Shown piece after piece: positions 1 to 7,559 of a stretch of 64,000 nucleotides of DNA. The stretch's first letter is position 1; every line of letters starts with the position of its first letter. The position numbers were made by a program, and so were the translations under genes. The notes below the pieces were generated by a model, which was not told where the DNA came from, searched no databases, and worked only from the letters and a program-made list of their open reading frames with translations. The stretch comes from CAWACP01 sp963832965 (lineage in GTDB: Bacteria > Acidobacteriota > Terriglobia > Bryobacterales > Bryobacteraceae): contig CAWHVW010000003.1 of the NCBI GenBank assembly GCA_963832965.1, positions 806,001-870,000 of the forward strand, in the 5' to 3' direction.

Positions 1-178
1 AAAGATGGGCCCGGCGCGCCGCCTCCTCGATGGACGTCCCCTCGTAGCCCTTTTCGCCAAATAGCGCGAGGCCGGCGGCCTTCAGCCTCGCCCGCCCCTC
101 CAGGCTGCGCTTCTGACGTGGCTGCCGTGGAAGGTTCTCCTGCGCCAGCAGACGCGGACGGCCCGTGGGATCCGTCAT
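1..178 (-). CDS. TetR-family transcriptional regulator, N-terminal part (cut by window edge)
   Basis: Reading leftwards from an ATG at 178, the 59 codons inside the window encode a TetR-type N-terminus. A basic start is followed by the helix-turn-helix lead-in ALFGEKGYEGTSIEEAARRA at about residues 37-56. The rest lies outside the window, so the ligand-binding domain is unseen. Its ATG overlaps the TGA of the DUF5367 gene (ATGA), so the two should be translationally coupled. By analogy with other TetR pairs it may control its own operon; that is inference. The family assignment is fairly secure from the HTH pattern; the target is unknown. Confidence 0.8.
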   Translation of the reverse strand, partial: MTDPTGRPRLLAQENLPRQPRQKRSLEGRARLKAAGLALFGEKGYEGTSIEEAARRAHL

Positions 179-552
179 CCCCGGCGCACGGTGGCGCCCA
201 CCAGGGCCCCCGCGCAGCAAAACAGCATCCAGCCGCCGAACACGCCCGCCGCTGCCGGAGCAATGTTGGGAAATACGGCCTGGAAGAACGCGCTCGAAAA
301 TGGATCGAGCAACAGGGTGGGCAGTGCAACCGCGATGGCCCCCGCCGGCCACTGTTCGCGCGGCAGCTGAAATCTCTTGCACAGCCTGCGCGCGACCCAG
401 GCCATGGCCGGAAAGCTGACCGCGAACAGCAGCAGAGTCTCCTCCCAATGGCCCGGTTGCAGCAGACGCTGCCCGAACAGGCGCAACGCCGCCGTCCCCC
501 CCATCCAGATGAGGAGTCCGCTCACAAACGGCTTCCAATAGATAGTGAACAT
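175..552 (-). CDS. DUF5367-like small membrane protein
   Basis: This 125-residue protein has about four hydrophobic segments: residues 8-27, 38-56, 68-85 and 98-120. Its start, FTIYWKPFVSGLLIWMGGTA, resembles DUF5367 proteins, which are uncharacterised membrane proteins often found beside TetR regulators. The gene overlaps the downstream TetR gene by 4 nt. A TATATG-like -10 lies about 15 nt upstream of the ATG, and no clear Shine-Dalgarno is visible. A transport or resistance role would be a guess from the TetR context only. Confidence 0.75.
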   Translation of the reverse strand: MFTIYWKPFVSGLLIWMGGTAALRLFGQRLLQPGHWEETLLLFAVSFPAMAWVARRLCKRFQLPREQWPAGAIAVALPTLLLDPFSSAFFQAVFPNIAPAAAGVFGGWMLFCCAGALVGATVRRG

Positions 553-650
553 GAATTCAGGTTCTCATATAAGACTGGTGGATTCAAGAGCCTGCGGACG
601 ACGAATACAGCGCCGAGTCCAGCCCTCCGGCCCCTTCGTCTAATAAGCAG

Positions 651-668
651 CGAGGCCGAGGGGCCTCG
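651..668 (+). promoter_or_regulatory. Leader hairpin upstream of the secreted Tyr/Pro-rich protein gene
   Basis: Perfect 7-bp arms CGAGGCC/GGCCTCG enclose a GAGG loop and end 16 nt before the ATG at 685, just upstream of the GGAGG ribosome-binding site. It may be a leader structure or merely GC-rich sequence. There is no U-tract, so it is not a terminator. Confidence 0.3.
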
Positions 669-684
669 GGAACGGAGGTTCACA

Positions 685-1011
685 ATGTGGAAGCGATTGG
701 GGTTTTCGCTGCTAGTCCCGCTGGCCGCGCTGCTCATGATGGCCGGCGCTCCGCAGGCTCAGGCGGGCGTGCATTTCGGAATCGCCATTGGGGTGCCACC
801 GGTGTATCCGCCGCCTGCTTACCCGTACGTGTCGCCGTACCCGTATCCAAACGCGTATGCGTACCCGGCGCCGGTCTACAGTTACCCCTACGGCTACTAC
901 GGCTACTGGGATGGTCATCCCGATTATTACCGGGTGCATCACGGCCGCGCCTGGCACAGGCATGAATCGCGCGCCCGCGAATCGTATCGGAACAGCCGCG
1001 ATCGCCGCTAG
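685..1011 (+). CDS. Small secreted Tyr/Pro-rich protein
   Basis: The product has 108 residues. It has a clear signal peptide (hydrophobic LLVPLAALLMMAGAPQAQA, cleavage near residue 28) followed by a low-complexity region dense in Tyr and Pro (repeats of YPYP, YAYP, YSYPYGYYGY) and a basic His/Arg-rich tail. The ATG at 685 is chosen because GGAGG sits 7 nt upstream and the signal peptide starts there; the frame stays open upstream but has no coding character. Such YXXP-rich exported proteins are common in proteobacteria and acidobacteria and have no assigned function. The stop is immediately followed by a repeat element. Confidence 0.75.
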   Translation: MWKRLGFSLLVPLAALLMMAGAPQAQAGVHFGIAIGVPPVYPPPAYPYVSPYPYPNAYAYPAPVYSYPYGYYGYWDGHPDYYRVHHGRAWHRHESRARESYRNSRDRR

Positions 1012-1012
1012 C

Positions 1013-1068
1013 GAAAACCGCTTGTTTACACGCGCGGCTCTACCGAACCGCGACGGTGACGGAGCGGG
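1013..1068 (-). repeat. Dispersed palindromic element, family A (partial copy)
   Basis: Read on the minus strand, this is the conserved core GCTCCGTCACCGTCGCGGTT directly joined to a second block containing GTGTAAACAAGCGGTTTTC. Both blocks recur in the full-length element at 21684-21814, where a spacer of about 30 bp separates them. It fills most of the gap between the secreted-protein gene and panB. Confidence 0.8.
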
Positions 1069-1098
1069 ATCCTGCCAGGAGCGCGGCGCTACCATGGA

Positions 1099-1914
1099 AT
1101 GACCATGGCGGCAGAACAGCGGGGACGCGTTCGTATACGCGACTTGAAAGAGAAGAAAGCGCGTGGCGAGAAGATCGCCATGATGACCGCGTACGACGCC
1201 GCTTTCGCGCGTCTCCTCGACGGCGCGGGCTTGGACGTGCTTCTGGTGGGCGATTCGCTGGGCATGGTGGTCCTCGGCTATGAGACCACTCTTCCGGTCA
1301 CCCTGGACGACATGCTTCACCACACTAAAGCCGTCGCCCGCGTTACCCGCCATGCGCTGGTGGTGGCGGACATGCCGTTCCTCACGTATCAGGTCAGCGT
1401 GCCCGACGCCGTGCGCAACGCCGGCCGCCTCATCAAGGAGGGCGGGGCCGCGGCGGTGAAAATCGAGGGCGGCCGCGCCGTGCTGGACGTGGTGGAGCGG
1501 CTGGTTGCGGTGGGCATTCCGGTGATGGGCCACCTCGGTCTGCTGCCGCAGAGCGTGCATCAGCTCAGTGGCTTCCGCAAGCAGGCCAGGACTTCCGAAG
1601 ATGCCGAGCGGCTCATCGACGACGCCGTCGCCCTCGACCAGGCGGGCGTTTTCGCCATGGTGATGGAATCGATTCCCGACGATGTGGCCGCCGCGGTCAC
1701 CGCGCGCGTATCGGCGCCTACCATCGGCATTGGCGCGGGCCTGGGCTGCGACGGCCAGGTGCTGGTGTGCCACGATGCGTTCGGCTTGCTGGGCGATCAA
1801 TCCCCTCCCTTCGCGAAACGATACGCGCAATTGGGCGAACTGGTGTCGGCGGCCGCGCGCGAATACGTTGAAGACGTGCGCACGGGAGCGTTTCCGGCGC
1901 ACGCGTTCAAATGA
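1099..1914 (+). CDS. panB: 3-methyl-2-oxobutanoate hydroxymethyltransferase (ketopantoate hydroxymethyltransferase)
   Basis: PanB transfers a hydroxymethyl group from 5,10-methylene-tetrahydrofolate to alpha-ketoisovalerate, the first committed step of pantothenate synthesis in the cytoplasm. The 271-residue length is typical. The TIM-barrel signature residues are visible: metal ligands Asp52 (VGDSLGM), Asp91 (VADMPF) and Glu123 (KIEGG), and the catalytic Glu190 (MVMES). The C-terminal region HDAFGLLGDQSPPFAKRY is typical. It overlaps panC by 4 nt (ATGA), so the two form a coupled operon. A second in-frame ATG at 1105 is an alternative start. Confidence 0.97.
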   Translation: MTMAAEQRGRVRIRDLKEKKARGEKIAMMTAYDAAFARLLDGAGLDVLLVGDSLGMVVLGYETTLPVTLDDMLHHTKAVARVTRHALVVADMPFLTYQVSVPDAVRNAGRLIKEGGAAAVKIEGGRAVLDVVERLVAVGIPVMGHLGLLPQSVHQLSGFRKQARTSEDAERLIDDAVALDQAGVFAMVMESIPDDVAAAVTARVSAPTIGIGAGLGCDGQVLVCHDAFGLLGDQSPPFAKRYAQLGELVSAAAREYVEDVRTGAFPAHAFK

Positions 1915-2771
1915 GCGTCGTCGCCGTTTACACCATCGCGGATTTGCGCACCAGGGTGCGCGAAGCGCGTCGAAACGGCTTGGTGATCGCCGCGGTTCCC
2001 ACCATGGGCGCGCTGCATGAAGGACACGGACGCCTCATCGAGCGGGCGCGCCAGGAGTGCGGCTTCGTGGTGGTGACGGTGTTCGTGAATCCCACCCAGT
2101 TCAACGAGCCAGCCGATTACGCCCGCTATCCGCGCACCCTGGACGCCGATCTGGCGTTCTGCGAAGCGCGCGGCGCGGATATCGTATTTGCGCCGCCGCT
2201 GGAAGAGATGTACCCCCGCGAACAGCAGACCTTCGTGGAACTCGGCGAGGTAGCGGCGTTCATGGAAGGCCGCTTCCGGCCCGGGCATTTTCGCGGCGTC
2301 GCCACCGTGGTGGCCAAGCTGCTGAACATCGTCGAGCCCGGCAGAGCGTACTTCGGCGAGAAGGACGCCCAACAGCTTGCGGTGGTCCGGCGCATGGTGG
2401 AGGATCTCGACTTCCCGGTCGAGATCGTCGAAGTGGGCACGGTTCGCGAAAGCGATGGCCTGGCCCTCAGCTCCCGCAACGCGCGGCTTAGCCCGGAGGA
2501 GCGGCGCACGGCCGTGGCTCTGTATGAGGCACTGACCGCCGCGCGGGACCGGATTACCGGCGGTGAGCGCCGCTCTGCCGAAATAAAGCGCTGCGCAGCG
2601 GAAGTGTTCGCCCGCTACCCGAGCGTGCGCGCCGAGTATTTCGAAGTAGCCGACCCGGCGCGGTTCACGCCCATCGAGCGAATCGAGGGGCCGGTGAGGC
2701 TGACGGGCGCCATCTGGGTGGGACAAACCAGGCTCATCGATAACATCCTCGTCGCCCCGGACGCAGGGTAG
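1911..2771 (+). CDS. panC: Pantothenate synthetase (pantoate--beta-alanine ligase)
   Basis: PanC condenses pantoate and beta-alanine with ATP, via a pantoyl-adenylate, to give pantothenate. The protein has 286 residues with the nucleotidyltransferase signature PTMGALHEGH (residues 30-39, HIGH-like), the pantoate/ATP-binding segment GEKDAQQLAVVRRMVEDL near residue 145, and SSRNARLSPEERR near 190. These match the family closely and the length is normal. It is translationally coupled to panB. panD is not in the window. Confidence 0.97.
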   Translation: MSVVAVYTIADLRTRVREARRNGLVIAAVPTMGALHEGHGRLIERARQECGFVVVTVFVNPTQFNEPADYARYPRTLDADLAFCEARGADIVFAPPLEEMYPREQQTFVELGEVAAFMEGRFRPGHFRGVATVVAKLLNIVEPGRAYFGEKDAQQLAVVRRMVEDLDFPVEIVEVGTVRESDGLALSSRNARLSPEERRTAVALYEALTAARDRITGGERRSAEIKRCAAEVFARYPSVRAEYFEVADPARFTPIERIEGPVRLTGAIWVGQTRLIDNILVAPDAG

Positions 2772-2779
2772 TTGCAGCG

Positions 2780-3232
2780 TCAGATGGGCTGGCGCAAGGC
2801 CGATATCCGATCATCCCGCGAGTAGATCAAGTCGCAAACAGCGAAAGCTGTTTGCGCGATTGTATTACCAATCACCTGTTCCCGTCTCAATGCGTTACCG
2901 ACAAGGCGGCTCGAACCGATTGGGCGATCCGCCGCGTCGACAACCATAAACGAAGGCCCACTATCCAACCATCGGAAGGCGAGCGCCACTCCCTGTCTGT
3001 CCAAAGCGCTCGTCTCGGGTCCCCATCTTCCGAGAATCAGGTCAAAATTCGCCGCGCGCGCCACGTGGCCCGGGGTCCACTCCACAAAATATGCGGCGAT
3101 TGTCGTTTCGCCCTTTCCTACATAACCCCAAACCCGTCTCGTCGTCTGTCCGCAGCAGGCGCATGGTCCAAAAGTCCTCTGATCATCTGGGTTGATCACG
3201 AGTTCCAGGCTGGAATTGGAAGCCGTCGCCAT
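2780..3232 (-). CDS. Hypothetical protein with a CxxC pair
   Basis: The product has 150 residues and no signal peptide. A CACCGQ motif lies near residue 24, then a segment rich in Trp and Gly. I do not recognise the family. It is third in a minus-strand run after transaldolase and the 141-residue membrane protein; its ATG lies 13 nt past the previous stop, so co-transcription is likely. A paired-Cys knuckle suggests possible metal binding, but only one pair is seen. The last part of the gene contains a strong inverted repeat. Confidence 0.6.
   Translation of the reverse strand: MATASNSSLELVINPDDQRTFGPCACCGQTTRRVWGYVGKGETTIAAYFVEWTPGHVARAANFDLILGRWGPETSALDRQGVALAFRWLDSGPSFMVVDAADRPIGSSRLVGNALRREQVIGNTIAQTAFAVCDLIYSRDDRISALRQPI
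2833..2856. repeat. 10-bp perfect inverted repeat with GAAA loop inside a coding region
   Basis: Arms CGCAAACAGC and GCTGTTTGCG flank GAAA (a GNRA-type loop if transcribed from the plus strand). It lies within the last third of the minus-strand hypothetical gene at 2780-3232. There is no T-tract. It could be a 3'-end mRNA structure or chance. Confidence 0.4.
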
Positions 3233-3245
3233 GATTGTCGATTAC

Positions 3246-3671
3246 TTAGCCCGCGCGCTGGTCGCTCTCTTCCACCCCTTGCGATGATGGCGCCGCACGC
3301 AACCCCGTCCAGTTCTCGCACACGATGATCGAGTTCGCCGGATTCGCCGCAAGGTACTTCAGCGTCACCGGTCCAATCAGTCGTTCCGTTTCGCCGGAGA
3401 TGAGCTCGCTAAGCGTGGAAACATCCTGGGACGCGGTGTAACCGACGCCCCGCACCGAATATGAATAGAAAACCGTGCTCCCGGTTGCTTCGATGATGTA
3501 ACCGTCGGCGAGGCGGCCGCGTTCGTTCACCGCCAGGCGGCGCAGCCGTTCGCGTTCCTGCGGGTCTTTACGTTTGCGGAATGCCAGAATCAGGCCGCCG
3601 GTCACGGCCGCCGCCACGAGCACCGCCAGCAGAGCAATCTGCAGGTACTCGCGAAGCTGCGTTGATGGCAT
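3246..3671 (-). CDS. Membrane-anchored hypothetical protein
   Basis: The product has 141 residues. One N-terminal transmembrane segment (about residues 10-32, LQIALLAVLVAAAVTGGLIL) is followed by a basic stretch RKRKDPQERERLRR and a soluble beta-rich domain containing TVFYSYSVRGVGYTASQ. This resembles small DUF3592-like domains, but weakly. The gene begins on the base directly after the transaldolase stop (ATG at 3671, stop at 3674-3672). That strongly suggests one operon. Function unknown. Confidence 0.65.
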   Translation of the reverse strand: MPSTQLREYLQIALLAVLVAAAVTGGLILAFRKRKDPQERERLRRLAVNERGRLADGYIIEATGSTVFYSYSVRGVGYTASQDVSTLSELISGETERLIGPVTLKYLAANPANSIIVCENWTGLRAAPSSQGVEESDQRAG

Positions 3672-4337
3672 CTAGCCCGCCAGGGCCGGAGCTTCCTGGA
3701 ACACTTTGGCGTAGTCCTTAAGGAATTGTTCCAGACCTTTGTCGGTCAGCGGATGGTGGAACAGCGCGTCCACCACCTTGAACGGCATGGTGGCGATGTG
3801 CGCGCCGGCTTTGGCCGAATCCATCACGTGCATCGGCGAGCGCAGCGACGCGGCCAGCACCTGAGTCTTATAGCCGTAGTTCCGGTAAACCGTCAGAATG
3901 TCGCGGATCAGGTCGATGCCGGGCACGCCAATATCGTCCAGACGGCCCACGAACGGGCTAACAATGTACGCCCCCGCTTTGGCCGCCAGCAGCGCCTGCG
4001 CCGAAGAGAAGCACAGCGTCACGTTCACGCGAATGCCTTCGCGGCTGAGGATGGAGCACGCGCGGATCCCGTCGCGGATGAGCGGCACCTTCACCACCAC
4101 GTTGCGATGAAGCCTGGCCAGTTGGCGGCCGTCGCGCACCATGTCGCTGGCTTCGGTGGAAACCACTTCGGCGCTGACGTCGCCGTCCACAATTTCGCAG
4201 ATTTCGCGAATCTGCTCTTCCAGCGGGCGTCCTTCTTTGGCGATCAGCGACGGATTCGTGGTAACGCCGTCGATGATGCCCCAGGCCGCGGCCTTGCGCA
4301 GCTCGTCCAGGTTGGCTGTGTCCAGAAAGAATTTCAT
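3672..4337 (-). CDS. Transaldolase / fructose-6-phosphate aldolase family (TalC/FSA type)
   Basis: This cytoplasmic enzyme of the short transaldolase family transfers a dihydroxyacetone unit in the pentose phosphate pathway or cleaves fructose-6-phosphate. The protein has 221 residues, starting MKFFLDTANLDEL, with DGVTTNPSL near residue 23 and the Schiff-base lysine Lys83 in VVKVPL. The start at 4337 has GGAG 8 nt upstream; the frame extends further upstream without coding signal. A perfect TATAAT -10 is visible. Two small genes follow immediately. Transaldolase versus FSA activity cannot be told from the sequence alone. Confidence 0.92.
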   Translation of the reverse strand: MKFFLDTANLDELRKAAAWGIIDGVTTNPSLIAKEGRPLEEQIREICEIVDGDVSAEVVSTEASDMVRDGRQLARLHRNVVVKVPLIRDGIRACSILSREGIRVNVTLCFSSAQALLAAKAGAYIVSPFVGRLDDIGVPGIDLIRDILTVYRNYGYKTQVLAASLRSPMHVMDSAKAGAHIATMPFKVVDALFHHPLTDKGLEQFLKDYAKVFQEAPALAG

Positions 4338-4364
4338 GTACGGCTCCGTTTCGCGACGTTCTCG

Positions 4365-4370
4365 ATTATA
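4365..4370 (-). promoter_or_regulatory. -10 box of the transaldolase operon
   Basis: A perfect TATAAT on the minus strand (4370 to 4365) lies 27 nt upstream of the ATG. That predicts a leader of about 21 nt carrying a GGAG ribosome-binding site. No convincing -35 is visible at the expected distance. Confidence 0.6.
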
Positions 4371-4392
4371 ACAGCGCAGCGCCCAAATGTTT

Positions 4393-5352
4393 TCACGGCG
4401 CGGCGGCCTCCACCGGGGCACACATCTCGCTCAGGTTGCCGCGCTGGTCGACAGCGGCGACGGCGTAACGGTACCGTTTGCCGGTCTCGACGGCCTTGTC
4501 GGAATACACCGGAACATCGGATTCGCCCAGCTTCTGCAGCCGCCCGTCGCCAACCGCGCGATAAATCACGTAGTTCTTGAAATCGCTCTCGCCGTTCCGC
4601 TCCCACGCCAGTTCGATGGAGCCGACGCCGGTTACGGCCGTGAGGCCGATGGGAACAGCCGGCGGAAACTTGTCCACGGGCGTCAGCACCTGGGACGCCG
4701 CCGCTTCGCTCTCGGCGCCGTTGCCGAACGCCTGCACCCAGTATTGATATTGGCTGCCCCAGACGATGGTGCGGTCGATGTATTGCGTGCTCTCGGCGTA
4801 GTCGAGCGGCTGCGGCTCTTTGTCGTCGGGGCCCTGGCGGAAGACGCGGAAGCAATAATCGGCCGGGCTGGTCCAGGTTACCCGAACTCCCTCCGGCGCC
4901 GCGGCGGCGGTAACACCGGCGGGAGCAATCACTGGCGCCACCACGTGCACAGTGACGAAGTTCGACCAGGCCGACGCGCGTCCCCGGCTGTTCAGCACGC
5001 GCGCACCCACGACGAGATCCGTTGAGGCCAGTCCGGACGCCAGCGGCGCCGTGGCTTCCACCGGGCCCGGTTTCGTCGCCGGTTTCACCGTGGCGTGCGT
5101 CGCCGTGGCGGCCCACTTGTCCGCATTGAACGGCCTGGCGGCGGAGCCGACCCGGACATCAGCGCCGCCGATTTGCGTCATCACCTTCCCATCGGTGGTC
5201 AGAGCCGGCGCGGTGAAGTACACCACAATGCGGTCGCCCCGCTGCACCGCGTTCAGATCGCTGGGCGCCACCGGGATGTGCGCCGAGGGATACACCGGCT
5301 CGCCCACGGTTCCGCATCCGGTGTAAACCAGGCACAGCGCCAGCACAAACAT
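4393..5352 (-). CDS. Lipoprotein with fibronectin type III domains
   Basis: The product has 319 residues. The start at 5352 gives a short lipoprotein signal (MFVLALCLVYTGC, lipobox LVYTGC with Cys13). At least two Fn3-like beta domains follow, around residues 140-225 and 235-318, with typical features such as VRVTWTSPADY and IELAWERNGESDFKNYVIYR. It is probably surface or periplasmic and used for binding; no enzyme domain is seen. Upstream in-frame codons run through a hairpin-repeat cluster and are unlikely to be coding. It lies 22 nt beyond the transaldolase promoter region and reads in the same direction. Confidence 0.8.
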   Translation of the reverse strand: MFVLALCLVYTGCGTVGEPVYPSAHIPVAPSDLNAVQRGDRIVVYFTAPALTTDGKVMTQIGGADVRVGSAARPFNADKWAATATHATVKPATKPGPVEATAPLASGLASTDLVVGARVLNSRGRASAWSNFVTVHVVAPVIAPAGVTAAAAPEGVRVTWTSPADYCFRVFRQGPDDKEPQPLDYAESTQYIDRTIVWGSQYQYWVQAFGNGAESEAAASQVLTPVDKFPPAVPIGLTAVTGVGSIELAWERNGESDFKNYVIYRAVGDGRLQKLGESDVPVYSDKAVETGKRYRYAVAAVDQRGNLSEMCAPVEAAAP

Positions 5353-5386
5353 CTTCGCTTCGATGTGAGGCAGCTTTCCAACTTGC

Positions 5387-5532
5387 GGCGGGTTTTCAAC
5401 CCGCCTGCCCAATCTTACGGAGGCCGATTGAAAATCGGCCGCGGGATGCAATCCTGCCCCACAAGGCAGCGGAGCCGCAACCAAAGCTCGGGGCGGCCTG
5501 AGAGGCCACCGCAGGCTGCGAGCCTGCCCCAC
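5387..5532. repeat. Cluster of five intergenic hairpins (REP-like, includes two family-B copies)
   Basis: Five perfect stem-loops occur in 146 bp. They lie at 5387-5405 (GGCGGGTT/AACCCGCC), 5422-5440 (GGCCGAT/ATCGGCC), 5441-5462 (minus strand, GTGGGGCAGG then GGAT/ATCC), 5495-5507 (GGCCT/AGGCC) and 5511-5532 (minus strand, GTGGGGCAGG with stem GCAGGCT/AGCCTGC). The cluster separates hslU's 3' end from the Fn3 lipoprotein gene. Confidence 0.85.
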
Positions 5533-5575
5533 TTCGAATCGTCGCCGAAGAAGAGTCATCGGATCGTCGCATTCC

Positions 5576-6934
5576 TCACAGAATGTACCGGCTCAGATCC
5601 TGATCCTTCACAATATCCGCGAGCTGCTTCCGCACATACGGCGAGTCCACCCGCACGGTCTTCTTCTTCAGGTCGGGCCCCTGGAAAGAGACCTCTTCCA
5701 GCAGCTTCTCCATGATGGTATGCAGCCTGCGCGCCCCAATGTTTTCGGTGCTTTGATTCACTTCCGCGGCGAAGCGCGCGATCTCGCACAGCGCGTCGTC
5801 GGTGAAGCTGAGCTTAATCCCTTCGGTGTCCATGAGCGCGATGTATTGCTTCACGAGCGCGTTCTTCGGCTCTTTCAGAATGCGCACGAAGTCCTCTTCG
5901 GTGAGCGACTTCAACTCCACGCGAATGGGGAAGCGCCCCTGCAATTCCGGGATCATGTCGGAGGGCTTGGAAACATGAAACGCGCCCGCCGCCACGAACA
6001 GAATGTGGTCGGTTCGCACGAAGCCGTGACGCGTGTTCACCGTGGTGCCTTCCACAATGGGCAGGATGTCCCGCTGCACGCCCTCCCGGCTGACGTCCGG
6101 ACCGTGGCCGCCCTCGCGGCCGGCGATTTTATCGATCTCGTCGAGGAAGATGATTCCGTTCCGCTCCACCCGCTCCAGCGCCACGCGCGTCACCTGTTCC
6201 ATGTCGATGAGCTTCTGCTCCTCTTCCTGGACCAGGTAATCGATGGCCTCCGCCACCCTCATCTTGCGCTTCTTGGTGCGCTGGCCGAACATTCCGGAGA
6301 AGACATCCTTGAGATTGATGTCCATCTCCTCCATCCCCATGTTGCCGGAGAGCTCCAGCGTGGGGCCGCGCTCCTTCACCTCAATCTCCACGTTGCGCTC
6401 GTCCAGCTTGCCCGCCCGCAATTTCTCCCGCAGCTTCTCGCGCGTGCGTTCCACGCTCTCGGAAGGCTCCGGCTGGGGCGGCATCAGCAAATCGAGCAGG
6501 CGCTCCTCGGCGTTGCGCTCGGCGCGTTCGGCCACTTCCTCCAGGCGCTCCTCGCGAACCATGTCGATGGCGATATCCACCAGGTCGCGGATCATGGATT
6601 CGACGTCGCGGCCCACGTAACCCACTTCGGTGAACTTGCTGGCCTCCACTTTCAGGAATGGCGAGTTGGCCAGTTTGGCCAGACGGCGCGCGATTTCCGT
6701 CTTGCCCACGCCGGTGGGACCGATCATGAGGATGTTCTTGGGCATCACCTCATCGGCCATCTCCGGCTCCAGCTTCTGGCGGCGGATGCGATTGCGCAGC
6801 GCAATGGCCACCGCGCGCTTGGCGTCGGCCTGGCCTACGACGTACTTGTCCAGTTCCCGGACAATCTCGCGCGGCGTCATCTCATCCAGCAGGATGTCGT
6901 CGTCATTGGCCTGGGCGGGCAGATAGATGACCAT
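5576..6934 (-). CDS. hslU: ATP-dependent protease ATPase subunit HslU (ClpY)
   Basis: HslU is the AAA+ unfoldase that feeds substrates into the HslV peptidase. The protein has 452 residues: N-terminal TPREIVRELDKYVVGQADAK, Walker A GPTGVGKT at residues 72-79, an I-domain of mixed charge (about 110-240), Walker B with GIIFLDEIDK near 255, sensor and arginine residues near 300-400, and the conserved C-terminal tail ending LSRYIL, which docks into HslV. The gene starts 3 nt after the hslV stop, forming an hslVU operon. Confidence 0.97.
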   Translation of the reverse strand: MVIYLPAQANDDDILLDEMTPREIVRELDKYVVGQADAKRAVAIALRNRIRRQKLEPEMADEVMPKNILMIGPTGVGKTEIARRLAKLANSPFLKVEASKFTEVGYVGRDVESMIRDLVDIAIDMVREERLEEVAERAERNAEERLLDLLMPPQPEPSESVERTREKLREKLRAGKLDERNVEIEVKERGPTLELSGNMGMEEMDINLKDVFSGMFGQRTKKRKMRVAEAIDYLVQEEEQKLIDMEQVTRVALERVERNGIIFLDEIDKIAGREGGHGPDVSREGVQRDILPIVEGTTVNTRHGFVRTDHILFVAAGAFHVSKPSDMIPELQGRFPIRVELKSLTEEDFVRILKEPKNALVKQYIALMDTEGIKLSFTDDALCEIARFAAEVNQSTENIGARRLHTIMEKLLEEVSFQGPDLKKKTVRVDSPYVRKQLADIVKDQDLSRYIL

Positions 6935-6937
6935 GGC

Positions 6938-7474
6938 TTACAGCTCCTCGAACACGAACTTCTCGTTCGTGTAAATGCAGATTCGGCCGGCGATGGTCAT
7001 GGCCTTTTCGGCGATCTCCCGCGCGCTCATCTTCGTGTTCTCGATCAGCGCCGTCGCCGAAGCCGTGGCGAAAGGCCCGCCCGAGCCGATAGCCGCCACA
7101 TCGTTGTCCGGCTCGATCACGTCGCCGTTGCCGCTGACAATGTAGGTCTTCTCGTTGTCGGCCACCAGCAGCAGGGCCTCCAGGTGCCGCAGCACCCGGT
7201 CGGTGCGCCATTCCTTGGCCAGTTCCACCACGGATCTCGGCAGATTGCCGTTGAACTGCTCCAGCTTGCTCTCAAAGCGCGCGAACAAAGCGAAGGCGTC
7301 GGCGGTGGACCCGGCAAACCCGGCCAGGATGCGCTCGTTGTACAAGCGGCGCAGCTTCCGCGCCGTGGATTTCAGCACTTCCTGGCCCAGCGTCACCTGG
7401 CCGTCGCCGGCCATCACAACCTTGCCGTCGCGGCGCACGCACAGGACGGTAGTGGAACGAATCTTCTGTTTCAT
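6938..7474 (-). CDS. hslV: ATP-dependent protease proteolytic subunit HslV (ClpQ)
   Basis: HslV is the proteasome-beta-like threonine peptidase of the HslUV complex. From the ATG at 7474 it has 178 residues: KQKIRS, then TTVLCVRRDGKVVMAGDGQ, with GSGGPFA near residue 125 and the C-terminal KFVFEEL. The active Thr is predicted at residue 8 or 9, not 2, so a short propeptide must be removed, unlike the E. coli enzyme. An ATG 6 nt further upstream (7480) is an alternative start. It lies directly before hslU and is divergent from the HTH regulator at 7560. Confidence 0.95.
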   Translation of the reverse strand: MKQKIRSTTVLCVRRDGKVVMAGDGQVTLGQEVLKSTARKLRRLYNERILAGFAGSTADAFALFARFESKLEQFNGNLPRSVVELAKEWRTDRVLRHLEALLLVADNEKTYIVSGNGDVIEPDNDVAAIGSGGPFATASATALIENTKMSAREIAEKAMTIAGRICIYTNEKFVFEEL

Positions 7475-7518
7475 GAGCATGAGCTTTTTCCAGTGTAGCG
7501 CGCCATCCGACGTTATTA

Positions 7519-7553
7519 ATTGTCTTGACAATGTGTGTTGTCGGTTGTAGCCT
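7519..7553 (+). promoter_or_regulatory. Promoter with overlapping palindromic operator for the HTH regulator gene
   Basis: TTGACA (7525-7530) is followed after 17 bp by TAGCCT (7548-7553). The -35 lies inside a perfect palindrome ATTGTCTTGACAAT (7519-7532). The ATG is only 6 nt beyond the -10, so the transcript would be leaderless. The palindrome is a candidate site for autoregulation by the encoded HTH protein. Confidence 0.5.
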
Positions 7554-7559
7554 GCTCTC

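Noticed and set aside
118..684. Upstream extension of the secreted Tyr/Pro-rich gene
   Set aside because: This part is antisense to the DUF5367 and TetR genes; a good ribosome-binding site and signal peptide start at 685.
5387..5532. CRISPR or attenuator
   Set aside because: The hairpins differ from one another, spacing is irregular and no leader peptide or T-tract is present; a REP-like cluster fits better.
5720..7498. 592-codon plus-strand open frame
   Set aside because: It lies antisense to hslU and hslV, is His/Leu/Gln-rich as expected for a shadow of GC-rich coding DNA, and has no domain pattern.
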